In this document: piece by piece, positions 11,690 through 23,394 of the stretch | How positions within the stretch are numbered: position 1 is the stretch's first letter | How the letters are laid out: each line of letters starts with the position of its first letter | Source of the DNA: Chaetorhynchus papuensis | Lineage: Eukaryota; Chordata; Aves; Passeriformes; Rhipiduridae | Direction of reading: 5' to 3' | NCBI GenBank assembly: GCA_013396525.1 | Contig: VWYX01000389.1 | Coordinates: 609,037 to 673,036, forward strand | DNA: 64,000 bases | Made by a program: the position numbers and the translations under genes | The notes under the pieces: model-generated | Told to the model about the DNA's origin: nothing | The model's input: the letters and a program-made list of their open reading frames with translations, nothing else | Database searches by the model: none

Positions 11690-13728
11690 TACTGGGGCCA
11701 CTCTAACAGGAAGACCAAGCTAATGAGGTCCTCTACAGACAGACAGGAGCACCCTCATGTTCACGTCCTGGTCCTCACAGGGAACTTCAACCTCACCAGT
11801 ATCTGTTGGAGGGACAACACAGGAGGGTATAGGCAATCCAGAAGGTTCTTGGAATGTGTTGGCAGTAACTTCCTTCTCCAAGTGACAGCCTGGAAGGAGT
11901 ACCAAGCAATCAAGAATCACATTAGGAAAGCTAAAGGCCTCATATTACTAAATTTGGTCAGGGACATCAAGGGCAATAAGAAAAGCTTCTATACATGTGG
12001 GACTGATAAAAGGAAGATTAGGGAAAATATAGGACCTGTTCAGGAAGAAATGGACAACAACAAGGAAAAGGCTGCAGTACTCAATGACTTTGTTGCTTTC
12101 AGTCTTCACCAGCAAATGTTCCAGCCACACTGCTCAAGCAGCAGAAGGAAAAGGGAGGGACTGGGAGAATGCAGAATCACTCACCCACCACAGAAGATCA
12201 GGTTCAGCACCATCTGTGGAACCTGAAAGTACACAAGCCCATGGGAACCGGTAATACACATCCACAGGTGCTGAGGGAGCTGGCCAAGGAAGTGGCTATG
12301 CCAATGTGAATCATATTTGAGATGTTATGGTAGTTCAGTAAAGTTCCCACTGACTAGAAAAGGGAAAATACAATCTGCATTTATAAAAGAGAAATAAGAA
12401 AGACATAGAAATTATAGGCCTGAGAGTGACACCTCAATTCCCAGCAAGATCATGGAGCAGATTCTCCTGAAAAGTATGCTAATGGCACATGAAAAACAAG
12501 GAGGTGAATGGTAATATCCAGCACAGCTTCCTAAAGGTTAAATAATGCCTGACAAATCTGGTGGCCTTCTCTGACAGGATTAAGGATGGGTGGTGGATGA
12601 GGGAAGAACAACTTACATCATCTACCCGAACTCGTACATGGCATTTGACACTGTCCTACATAACAACACTGTCCCTAAACTGGAGAGAATGGATTTGATA
12701 GATGGTGCATTCAGTGAGTAAGGAATTGGCTGGATGGCTGCACACAAAGAGCCACGGTTGATGTCTCAGTGTCCAAGTGGACAGAAACGAGTGACCTTCC
12801 TCAGGGTCGATATTGGGACCAGCTTGGCTGAAAATCTTTAATGGCAACATGTTTGGTGGGATCAAGTGTACCTTCAGTAAGTCTGTCAACAACATCAAAC
12901 TGGTGCAGGCGACACACAGGAGGAGAGGGATGCCATTCAGAAGGGTCTTGAAAGGCTTGAGAAGACGACCTGTGTGAACCTCATGAAGTTCAACAAAGCC
13001 AAGTGCAAGGTGCTGCACCTGGCTTGGGGCAATCCCAAGCACAAATACAAGATTAGCAGAGAATAGATTGAGAGCAGCTTGGGACATCTGGTAGACAAAA
13101 AGCTCAATATGACCCAGCAATGTGTACTCACAGCTCAAAAAGCCAATCATGTCCTGGGCTACATCCAGTGAAGTGGCCACCAGGGCGAGGGAGAGGACTC
13201 TGCTCCTCTGCTGTGCCCTCCTGAGACCCCACCTGGAGCACTGCATCAGCTCTGGGGCATCCAACATAAGAAGGACACGGCCCTCTTAGAGCAGACCCAG
13301 GAAGGGTCACAGAAGTGCTCAGAGGGCTGGAGCACCCATCCTATAGGTAGGTTGACAGAGCTGGACTTGTTCAGTCCAGAGAAGAGAAGGCTCCAGAGAG
13401 GCCTTGTAGCACGTTCCTGAAGGGGCCCTACAGGAAAGCTGGAAAGGGACTTTTGACAAGGGCATGTACTGACAGGAGAAGGAGGAATGGCTTCAAACTG
13501 AAAGAGGATAGATTTATGTTCAGTATTAGTAAGAAACTCTTTACTGTGAGTTGGTGAGTCACTCGAACAGGTTGCCCAGAGAAGTGGAGGATGACCCATC
13601 CCTAGGTGGGGCTTTGAGCCACCTGGTTTAGTGGAAGGTGTACTGGCCCAGGCTGAGGGGATTGGAAGTAAATGACCTTATTGGTTCCTTCAAACTCCAA
13701 CCACCCTCCCTATGGTTATATGAACTGG
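11690..13728 (+). mobile_element. CR1 LINE, degenerate ORF2 plus 3' end
   Basis: Longest CR1 copy on the plus strand, about 2 kb. It starts in the endonuclease domain: the GDFN active-site box reads GNFNLTSICW (near 11780-11810), followed by a RRFLECVGSNFLLQV segment. The connecting region (RKIRENIGPVQEEMDN) is at about 12010-12055. The reverse transcriptase follows with several frameshifts and stops: AFDTVLH near 12640, DLPQGR near 12795, and a FADDTKL position decayed to KSVNNIKL near 12880. It ends with the usual 3' region (SVQRR-like box near 13375) and a mutated terminal repeat at about 13700-13728. The first 215 codons of the ORF still read through. The element is dead and 5'-truncated. 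Confidence 0.9.
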
Positions 13729-13977
13729 AAAGCTGAAGAGATTTAATTTTCATACAGTTCCCATCAGGAAGTCCTGACCACATTAATCATTCTATCTCTC
13801 CAACAGATCTGCAAAGAGATTTTAAGATGTAAGCTGGTAGACTATCAAATTCAACCTGAAGAATTTATTTGGAATACACAGAAATCAACTATCAGATTTT
13901 ATATATACAAATTATTACCTTTTTCTTACAAGCTACATCTCTTTTTTACTTTAAGTCACTGGTGAACAAGGGTAAAT

Positions 13978-14564
13978 TGGTTTTTGCTGGGGTAGAGTTA
14001 ATTTTCCTCCCAGTGGCTGCTGTGGGGCTGTGTTTTGGATTTGTGCTGAACACAGGGTTGATAATACACAGTTATTTTTATCACTGCTGAGCAGGGCTCA
14101 CACGGAGCCAAGGCCTCTTCTGCTTCTCGTACTGCTGTGCTGGTGAGGGGGCTGGGGGTGCCTGGGAGGCTGGGAGGAGACACAGCCAGGACAGGTGACC
14201 CCAGCTGACCGAAGGGATATTCCAGACCCTGGGACATCATGTTCAGTGTATAAAATGGGGGAAGAAGAAGGAATGGGGGGACATTTGGAGTGATGGTGTT
14301 GGTCTTCCCAAGCCACTGTTACTTGTGATGGGGCCCTGCTCTCCTGGAGATGGCTGAACACCTGCCTGCCCATGGGAAGCACTGAATTAATTCTTGTTTG
14401 CTTTACCTGTGTGCAGGGCTTTTTTTTCCCCTATTACACTGTCTGTATCTCAACCCACAAGTTCTCCTGCTTTTACCCTGCTGATTCTCTCCCTGATCTC
14501 ACTGGTGGGGCAGCAAGCGAGCAGCTGCCTGGGCTTGGCTGCTGGCTGGGGTTAAACCACGACA
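13978..14564 (+). mobile_element. Solo LTR of an avian endogenous retrovirus (ERVL-like)
   Basis: Plus-strand LTR of a type abundant in birds. It opens near TTTTTGCTGGGGTAGAGTTA and closes with GGGGTTAAACCACGACA. A TATAAAA box lies at 14249-14255, about 300 bases before the 3' end. The usual polyadenylation signal is altered to ATTACA in the block before GTCTGTATCTCAACCCAC. No internal retroviral sequence adjoins it, so it is a solo LTR left by recombination. Start is uncertain by a few bases and no clean target duplication is visible. Open frames on both strands within it are incidental. Assignment to ERVL is from memory of the family, not a search. Confidence 0.85.
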
Positions 14565-15843
14565 AAGGAACAAAAGGTAAGCCCGACCTGTAAAGAGACT
14601 TAAAATCTTGATGACAGAAAATAAAAAAATTCTAACTGAAATCTAGATGCTTCTTTTGGTAGTTTCCCCTCTTTATATCTGAAAAAAGGTGATCAGTTTT
14701 ACACCTACCATAAGTCACTTATAAATCTGCAGCCCAATAATGACTTAAATTCTTTACTGTTCTTTACAGACAGTAAAAGGAAACCGGTTCCTCCATAAGC
14801 AAAGCTCTTTTCTTTCCAAACTGAACATCTAAGGTCACAGGTCTAGTTCTATGTTTAGATTTAGAAGTAAAATCAGACTGTAGTAAAGAAATAGTTACCA
14901 ACAGGATGCTCATACAGAAAATTACATTAGCTATTTTATTTTTCTTACACAAAAGATACTAATTCATCTTTGGCAGCCTGAATAAATCATCTCACTTCAT
15001 TAACACGGGATCAGCTGTTCCCTCATCACAGGATAATTCCTGGGAATTAATACTGAAAGACAATTATGTAAGTTGAAAAAGAACAGAAAGAGAAAAGAGT
15101 AGCTAGAATTGTTAGACAAACAAGATTGTTAGTCTTTAAGGTGTCCTCTACTTCTGGGAAAAAAAAATCCATTATTCGATGGAAATTGCAGCATTCCTGA
15201 CAATAACGAAGAAAAGCATAAGTTTAGTACACACATCTGTCTGAGAAAAAGCAAACAACATTCTTATGACGATGATGAAATAGTTTCCATTCCAGCAGTA
15301 ACTCAAGATGATGTTAAACAGCAGCTATTAATTGGACACTTTTACATCAGCAAAGCCAGATAGCTTGGGTACAAGCATGCTGAGAGATCGCATAGGTACC
15401 GGCTAGACTGGTAATGCTTACTGTCATTAAGGTCTGAAAAACTGGAATTGGAAAAGTTCACAAAAACAGCAAGAACAGAACTGCTATGTCAATATTTACA
15501 AAAGACAAATTGGATGCACTAAATAATTATGCCTGTCAGTCTAAAGAAGATTTTGTGAAGAAAAATAATTTTTATGTAGTGAAATAGCTGATGAAAGATT
15601 TGATTATGAACAATGAAATTAAATTACACAATGAATGTAAATCAACAGGTCTACAGACAATAGACTTACTGTTCTTAAACTGGGTGTAAAAAAGTATGTC
15701 TTTATGTAATATTCTTAGTCTTCTGTAATATCCTACAGTGCCAAACTCAGTGTATTTTCCTTAAACCATTAGAAGAATCCAATATCAACAAAACATTTTT
15801 AAAGCTGTGTAAGTTTATTTGATTTAAGGGCTCCTGGATATAC
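14565..15843. other. Intron-like sequence, nothing recognised
   Basis: AT-rich and without recognisable repeats or splice-bounded frames. Confidence 0.45.
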
Positions 15844-15973
15844 CTTTAAACAAGGCACTTTCATGGAATGATGCATTTCTACTGTGGTCACACAGGACCT
15901 AGCCCATACTGTCTGATATTTAAGAGCACCCATCCCAAAGAAGCACAAGATCATCAGAAACAGTGAAAGAACA
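15844..15973 (-). CDS. Candidate internal exon with hydrophobic segment
   Basis: On the minus strand a strong acceptor (TTTTTTTATCAG) precedes base 15973, and a donor TTTAAAG followed by GTATATCC follows base 15844. The 130 bases hold 1 leading base and 43 codons without a stop. The peptide opens VLSLFLMILCFFGMGALKYQ, a likely membrane or buried helix, followed by a polar tail with VEMHHSMKVPCLK. The product is not recognised. Its incoming phase matches a possible weak exon near 16310-16340 but not directly the exon at 17124-17234. Could belong to the same minus-strand transcription unit as the other frames left of the CpG island, or be chance. Confidence 0.3.
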
Positions 15974-17123
15974 CTGATAAAAAAATGAAAAACACAGTTT
16001 GTCAATAAATTACTAGGTGTCCAGTAACACAGCAAAACTTGAAAGAGACACTGCTTGAATGAATCTGTGGAAATAAACCTGTTTAAAGTGACTGAATGTG
16101 CACTGGGTTTCTTAGAGAGAAGATTGAAAGATTAGAAAGCAAAGGGCAGGCCACACTGACTGCTCTGGACATAGACAATGAATGGCAGGCCTAACAAGAA
16201 ACAAAGTTGTGCACATTTCTATCTAGAAACTAAAAAGATGATTGTACTTTCTGCCCTGGAAAATTACGCCTCTGAAAATGTTTCTGGGCATGGTAACTAT
16301 ATTTACACAGGGCATCTATAAGGATCAGTCACAGCCTCAAAGGACTGATGTCTGCTTTGGAGATTAGGGAATTGCTAAATTGGAAAAGTAAGAAACTATG
16401 ATGTCTGCAGTTGACATAAGAATAATCCCATGGCACTGCCGTTTGTTTGTCCTGATGTCCACAAAGAAGAGTGTTCAATATGGAGAAAAATAGAATCAAA
16501 GAGGTCAGGGAAGAGTCACTAAAATGGGATGGTGAAAGATCAGAAAAAAAATCTCAGATAATTGAGTGATTGAGGAAAGTCACCTTACAAGATAAAGAGT
16601 AAGGGCAATCTTCCTCAAAACATACAGAAGAGGATCAAAAATGCCATAGGCCTTCATTAAAGCAGCAGCAGTTAAAAACTAGAACTTCTTGCCCAGAGGA
16701 TACTGGATTTTTTTACTACTGAAAATACTCAAAACAGAATTAGAACTTTTGACCTTCACCCCAAAATGGTGTTGTAGTTTAGAGGATATCTTTGGATTTA
16801 TTATGACTAAACCTGATCAGAACAAATCCTTCTGGATTTACATCTATTCATTTGGATATCCAACATACATTGTCTAAACAACCAGCAACCACGGCTTTAC
16901 TAAAACAGAGAGAAGACAGTGCACATCCTCAAGATGAGTAGTTCCATGCTTAGTTCCACCAGTGCCATCGTGGGCTGTTCAACATTTCACAGTGCCGGCA
17001 GAAGCCCATATTATGCTGAAGCATCTCAGACACAGAGACAGCTCACATTCGGAGAAGTAACTGACAGCACAGAGCTCACTAAGTTACAACTGCTATAAGC
17101 TGATTTTGGCTTATCAATCTTAC

Positions 17124-17234
17124 AAAGTTCAGAGAGAACAAACAGCACAAAGTATAAAACCAGCATAATTCCCTATTTAAAACGCAGCAGCGCAATCTCT
17201 TCAATGCCGAGAGAATAACTCTTTCAGGAGGACT
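17124..17234 (-). CDS. Candidate internal exon (37 codons, phase 0-0)
   Basis: A long pyrimidine tract (CCTTTTCTTCTTGGG...) and a CAG acceptor lie upstream of base 17234. The donor AACTTT followed by GTAAGATTG follows base 17124. The 111 bases are exactly 37 open codons. The peptide runs SPPERVILSALKRLRCCVLN and continues with RELCWFYTLCCLFSLNF, cysteine- and leucine-rich. Three CpGs within 45 bases stand out against the AT-rich surroundings, which is mildly in favour of coding. A possible 19-base microexon near 19100 would join this to the larger frame at 19313-19855 in phase, but that link is speculative. Product unknown. Confidence 0.35.
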
Positions 17235-18568
17235 CTGATGCATGTCAGACCCAAGAAGAAAAGGAAACCTTTCCATAGGATGTCCTGCGGGACAGAGCAG
17301 CAGATAAGGTTTCCTGCTTACCTAGCCTGTCACAGGGACATCAAAATATGCAGAAGCAGAAATGACTTCTGCAAGAGGAAAAAGAAAGGAGGCAGACGGG
17401 GAACAACACCACCATTTTGTAATTCCCACTTTCCCTCCCTGCTATAGATATGAAGACAGCTACAGGCACTGGTTAACAAAAGAAAGGAGATCTACAGATG
17501 TTAAAAGATGGTCACTACTCCTGCTACAGCTGAGAGGACACAGCATGTTCCTTTGTCCCTGCAGCTGGACACAAATGAGGAAGCATTTTGCTCATCCACA
17601 GCCATGTGTCAAATGGAGTAAGTCTGGAGGACAGAACCAAAACAAAGAACATATTGACTTCAGGGTATTTCATCTGGCTGTCTGCTTCAGAAAGCTTTTT
17701 GTAAACTTTAAATTCTTGTTCCATGTTTGGTGCATCTCACCAGATTCCACAGAAAACACATCCAGAGTTCCATGGAAGAAATTCTGTTTTGCTTGCAAGC
17801 ATCACCCAAAGAACTTCAGGTGCAAAAGCTAAGATGTGTTGTTCACCTCTCACATCTAATGTAAGGTTCTCCAGGCAAATTTATGCTGCTGGTCACATGT
17901 ATTGCATCCCTATGATTTTAACAGATGTGCCCACCTCTGACTAGAGGTCAGTGAACTGAACACCAGCAGCAATTTAGTCAGTGAAGTGAGCAAAACCACC
18001 TTCTAATACAGAGAGCCGTTTGACTTAAACAGTTTTATTTACTCAATTTTGAGAAGCAACAAACTGTATTTTTTTTCTATTTAGATCCAAAAATAGTCTG
18101 TGTGTCCATATAAACAGATCTGTAAAGTCTGCACTGACTCGAGAATTAAAATGGTGTCTGTAGATGGCCATGTGGTAGTTTAGACAGCCTTTATTCAAAC
18201 CAACACAGTAGAGAAAATTCATCCTAAGTGCAGTGAGCTTGAAAGAAAGACACCAAAACTGTCATTCAGAAAAAGATCAGTTTCTGCTGAAACCACACTT
18301 CCTTTTCCCATATGGGAACTTACTATAGGGAACCTAACGACTGAGAAAACATTTCAGAGAAGAGCGTGCATACACACCCACGTTGGAACAGATTACCAAT
18401 TGTTAGGCTAGTGAAGGCAAGCATATTTCTCTAAAGCAATCCCTTCTCCTCTCAGGAGATAAATCTTAGGCAAACAATACTTGCTAGCAATGAAAACATA
18501 AGATGTCAACAGCTTTGTAGTTTGTTATGTTATTTAATATCAAGTTTGTACAAAGCACAGTGTGGGAA

Positions 18569-18602
18569 TTAAAAAAAAAGAAAAAAAAAAGAGAGAGAGA
18601 GA
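18569..18602 (+). repeat. A-rich and GA simple repeat
   Basis: Two A runs separated by G, followed by about six GA units. Confidence 0.85.
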
Positions 18603-19312
18603 CTGAAAAAACCCGCAGAAAGTAATTTCTAATGTTTTCAGGTCAAATTCAGAACATATTAGTTAGAAAAGTCTGGAATGATTCTGAACTACATAAGGCC
18701 TGTAGGAGTCTTGGAGATGTTCTCATGAGCCAAACAGGCATAAACAAAAGACAGCCTTAAAAATGAGATAAATCTGAGTTTAAATTGAGCCAATATGGAT
18801 AAAAAGAAAATAAAACAAACAAATTCTACCTGACCTGAAACTCTCAGTAAGCCACAACACAAATGTCAGCCCTCTCCAAAGGACTGCAAAATGAAACAGA
18901 TGTGGCTAAATAGATAATACAGTATTCTAAGAAAGCTCCCCCTGGAAATTCGGTTTACATTTAATAACTTGCATATAAAAATCATACAAGGCACACTTTT
19001 TCCACAGCAAACCTTAAATATGATAAATTGCTCCCAGTAATGATAAATTGTTTCTGTTTCAGGTAACACTTTGCAGATAGAAGATGTATGCTCCTACCTT
19101 GCACAGTTTCATTTCACTGTTTAGGGATTATTTAGCACACATTAATGCCACTGAATATACTTCAGCTCCTAAATGTAGTAAAATCTAGAGTATGGCATTT
19201 GCCTAAGATTAAAAGACCGAGAACTAATTCATGATCTAGAAAAACACAAATAGTAATGCCCAGAAGTATGATAGAGGACATCTGTGAACAAAATTTGGCA
19301 CAAATTTCTTAC

Positions 19313-19855
19313 AAAATTTGTGTCTTGATGACTGATGATACAGGTCTCTTGGACACAACAGCACAGTTCAAGCCAACACCTCCTCCTCTGAGCATGAAGC
19401 CAAACTGAAAGAAAAGCTTACAAGGATTTCTCAGCGACTTATATTGAACCAGGTGACGCAAAGTTGGCACTGGAATGCTGTCTTGGTTAACATCCTGATT
19501 TGGAAGAGCTGCTTCTAAGTCTAATATGAATAGAGCATCAGCTTCACACGAACAAGAAAAAGACTTTAGCATTCAGGCAAGACTTATTTGGTAAATGCCA
19601 GAAGTGCAAAAGCATTCGTGGAGCCTCATGAAGAGGGACCCACTCTCATTCAGGACTAACAGTACAATTTTAAGAGCACTGTCTGAATATTTAATATAAT
19701 CTGATGAGAAAAGGCTTTTGTTAGAAGTTAGAGCAGTTAAATACAGATTTTTAGAAAAACACAGGGCCAAGATGGATTCAGAAGAGACTACTGTCTCCAA
19801 CAAGGAGACATCCAACAAGGTATGAAAGAACTGCAAGGCCTGAAACATCACAACC
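19313..19855 (-). CDS. Candidate large exon, 180 codons with one in-frame TGA
   Basis: On the minus strand an excellent acceptor (GGGTTTTTTTGCTCTTACAG) precedes base 19855, and a good donor, TTTT followed by GTAAGAAAT, follows base 19313. Between them one frame (1 + 180 codons + 2 bases) is open except for a single TGA at 19573-19575. The first part contains FHTLLDVSLLETVVSSESIL; the second contains ALFILDLEAALPNQDVNQDS and FMLRGGGVGLNCAVVSKR. A second acceptor-like tract sits just after the TGA, so the second part could be spliced separately. Possible explanations are a pseudogene, a sequencing error, a true stop of a shorter isoform, or a chance opening. Nothing here supports selenocysteine. 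Product unknown. Confidence 0.3.
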
Positions 19856-21366
19856 CTGTAAGAGCAAAAAAACCCAATGCTTTCCTTCTGCTAACACTGC
19901 AGCTTACATAATCAATACATGAATTGCATAAGCAGAAAAAAAAAATCCATTTTAAAAAGTGATCATTTTTCTGGGCTTTCATTTTTAGACCAGTTTAACT
20001 CTAGCATTAAAATTTCACTGAGTTACAGTATTCCATCTTCAACATTGTACTTTTCCTTTGTTTCTGGGACAACTGGCAGTTAAAACAGCTAGGAGAAACA
20101 GATGATAAAGCAACAGGTGGGGAAAACCCAGAAGGCCGAGAAAGTACAAAGGAATAAGACTTGTGGAAACTTGATGTTGGCAAATTAAGTTTTCACTCAG
20201 CAGCTGAACAAATTCTCTAAAGTCTCCACTGTAGATAATTTTATAATCTCTCTAATTAACTCCAAAGACTTCACTGTTCTCTTTCATAGAAACGAAAGGA
20301 TTTGCATTAAGAAATATCTTTTTCAGTACATTTGTTCATTAGCAACAGGACAATACAAACGGAACACCCTTGATCACTTTACTTGGTATCAGTTGTCTTT
20401 TCACTATTTTCTACAAAACTTCTAAGACTAACCTTATCATGCAAAACTTTCTTCAAACCTTGAGAACAATACCAATACAAACATCATTACCATGGTGCGA
20501 ATAAGATGCTTACAGTGCTGCTACAAACAAGTACACTGTACTGGTTCATGAAATTATCTAAGAGGTGCTATATAGAGCATTTACAATAAGTAAAGGCTGA
20601 TGACCCTTCCTCCATCGTTTCCTCCACAGTACAAGACAAGAGAGCACATGGAGTGGACACTTATTAGTCTCTATTAACTCAAAGAGATGAAGCAAAAGGT
20701 GCTGTGAGACAACAAGCATTGTGATGACAGAAGCGGAGGCTCACCCCTTTCTGTGTCCCTTCTGAACTGAACATTCCTGCCCCTCACATGCCATCAGCCC
20801 TTGGTGCTAATTCAGTCCCTCATGTAGACCATTCATGTACAGTGAACTGTCAGAAACCCCCCATAAGGTTGAATAAAAATAAACCAGCTTGCAAAACTGG
20901 CAGAAAAAAAACCACGAGAGTACAACTACCACACACACATGCTTAACCTCCCATGTCAAACCAAGTACAAAGCTGCGGGGAGGTCATAAACCGCAGAGCA
21001 AAATTCCCTTTTCAGCAGCAAACTGGCCCTGGAAGCTCAGCTGTCCCCCAAAGTCTCATTTTAACCTCATTTCACAAGTTTGAACATTTACCTAGAAAAG
21101 AATTTGAAGAATATCCTGACAACAGTCCATAACATTATGAACGACGTAGGTGCTTCAATGAAACAGGATCTCCAGGCTCTACCTCACAACTACCTAGATA
21201 CTTGTGCTAATTCTCACTCCCTTGAGTCTGAAAACTTATTCCTGGTTGAACAGTGAAATCTTAACTAAAGAGTTAAAGAACTTTTGATCTTCATTTGCCT
21301 TTTTTTTTCTCCCCCCCGCCCCCAACAAACACCATGCTCTTTCACATTTGGAGCCACTGCTGGATT
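19856..21366. other. Intron-like sequence, nothing recognised
   Basis: No repeat element or splice-bounded frame was supported. Confidence 0.4.
21309..21323. repeat. C-rich tract (G-rich on minus strand)
   Basis: C7 then G then C5, preceded by T8. On the minus strand this is a short G-run block. Confidence 0.85.
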
Positions 21367-21632
21367 TCAGTGCTGCCTTGTTTGTTTGCATCCTGAGGTT
21401 TTTTCTAGGCTCTGTTTGTTCTCAAATATATCTGGAATCTCTCTCCTCTGGAGTTCTTGGCACTTGTCAGCTTTCTTCATGAGCTTTGCAATACAAGACC
21501 TAAGGTGAGACAATTCAGAATCTGCCCCGCCAACAACACAACTGTCTAACCAGAAGGGATTTACACTGGTTCTCCTTGCAAACCAGACAAATCTGTCTTC
21601 CTGGCATGTCTTTTTTTCAGAGTGCTTAATAG
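21367..21632 (-). CDS. Candidate terminal exon, product unknown
   Basis: Acceptor CCATTATCTTGACTAAG precedes base 21632 on the minus strand. Two leading bases and 87 codons follow, ending in TGA at 21367-21369. The peptide is charged and balanced in composition: it contains EKKTCQEDRFVWFARRTSVN near the start and LMKKADKCQELQRREIPDIF later, unlike the hydrophobic, isoleucine/phenylalanine-rich look of most chance frames here. No strong donor was found inside, so it could be a last exon. A canonical AATAAA close downstream was not seen. If it is real and terminal, the frames further left would need another promoter. Confidence 0.25.
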
Positions 21633-23394
21633 CTTAGTCAAGATAATGGAAATGCCAGAATGGCAAACAGAGTAATAAAGGTGTCACAGGAAACTTCTGC
21701 TTGCCTCAAAAATCTTGCACCTATTTCAAAGAATTAGCTATGTAAAAACAACCCTGCCTTGAAAAGTCACAGTGACAACTTTGCTCTTTCTCTTTTGCAA
21801 ATACTCCATAATTGGAAACAGAAGATGGGTACAATTCCTTCTCCAGGGAAAACTGCACAATGATCTGGAGATGATGCACTTGTAAAAACAGTAAGTATGC
21901 TAAATGAGTGGCTACTTCAAAACAAACTAACTAACTAAAAAAATCCCCCCTCCCAAAATGTACAATACAGCAAAACCCCACTGTTACAAGATACTACAGA
22001 ATCCAGTAATTGACAAGAATCAAATAGGTTCTACCCATTTACCCACAGCAAACACACTTAGAGAGCTGCAATGCTAGGAAAAAGACAAACAGATTGTAAG
22101 GAACACAAAATGTTTAAACCCCAAATTTAACCATTAGGCACCGTGAAAAATCCTCATAAATTTCCACGAGTTTATATGGGGAGTCTTTTATGTTTTTACT
22201 GAATGCTGGAGACCCCAGCTGAATCTCAGGTGCAAAGTATGACAGGTTTTATGTTCTTATCTCCCACACAAATGCTACAGGGAGTAACAGTTCTACTATG
22301 CATTACTCAGATGCCCACAAATGGTTTGTTTCTATAAAAATCAAATTTAAAAAACCCAGACACAAAAAACCTAAGGCAGAGAAACCTAACACAGAGCCTA
22401 ACAGCGGCAGAGATTTGCAAGACAACTGCAAACAAAACAGATCGCTGTGGATCCTCCCTGCTATCCTACTTCCTGCCTTTTCTCCCCAGTTTAGCCAAAG
22501 GGGAAGATTGCTGTGGATTGTCATTCTTCCTGCAGAGCAGCAGCATTGCAGAAGGTAGTTGTCTCTTGGCTTCTCACAACACGAAACCCTAAAAGTGTTG
22601 GGGGCTGCAGGTAGAAACGTTGCCTTTCTGTTCTTACATTTTACATCCCTCTGCCCCGACACTAGTTCACTGCTCATTTCCTGCTACCACCGTGTCTCCC
22701 ACGTGTCAGGCTCAGGCACTCACCCCAAAACTTTCACTGTGCAGGAAGTGTTTGTTTACCAAGAGGTGCTACACTGTACCATTTCACACACCCCACGAGA
22801 ACTACTCCAAATTAGCCCTCACACTCAGACTTAACACTCCCTTTCTGCAGTCCTGACTGCCATTGCCAGCCTTGTAGTCTCTCTCTAGTCTTGTATTCAC
22901 AGGGCCGGGCCATCCCTGTTCTCCTTAATGTACAGGTTCACTTGTTTCAAGCTTTATTCATTGCTCCGTCCAGCGTCTCGTGCCTCAGACCACAAAATCT
23001 CCCAGTAATTGCTTCAGATGCTCACAAGTCACAGGACTATCCTGTATTGCACTGAAGGCATGATAATAGTAGGGAAAACAGTGGGGAAAAAAAACCCAGA
23101 CAAAATCAGCTCTCTCACCTCACACCACACACACTCACTCCCCTCATCCCCTCGACTTCAGAACTCCTAAACTTGTCCCAGTCTCTTCTCAGCCTTCTCC
23201 TGATAATAGAACCCTCGGTCACACCCTCCCTTTTGGCAGGGATCTAAAATTTGCTCATCCTCAGCAGGAACGAGGGCTCGGTGTCTTAAACTACAGCTTA
23301 AACCTAAGACCGCAAGCAGTGTTTTCACAACAACGTGCCATGACAGCACTTCGCCGAAACACGAATCACCCCCCTTAACCGCAACTCCGAGCGT
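21633..23394. other. Sequence flanking the CpG island, no gene recognised
   Basis: A 124-codon minus-strand frame (22303-22677) has no splice context. The segment 23160-23390 is continuous with a long minus-strand frame that runs through the CpG island. Confidence 0.4.

Noticed and set aside
13998..14593. Several 70-90 codon frames on both strands
   Set aside because: They lie inside the solo LTR and have no coding role.
19573..19575. TGA as a selenocysteine codon
   Set aside because: No recognised selenoprotein family or SECIS-like element; pseudogene, error or real stop are simpler.
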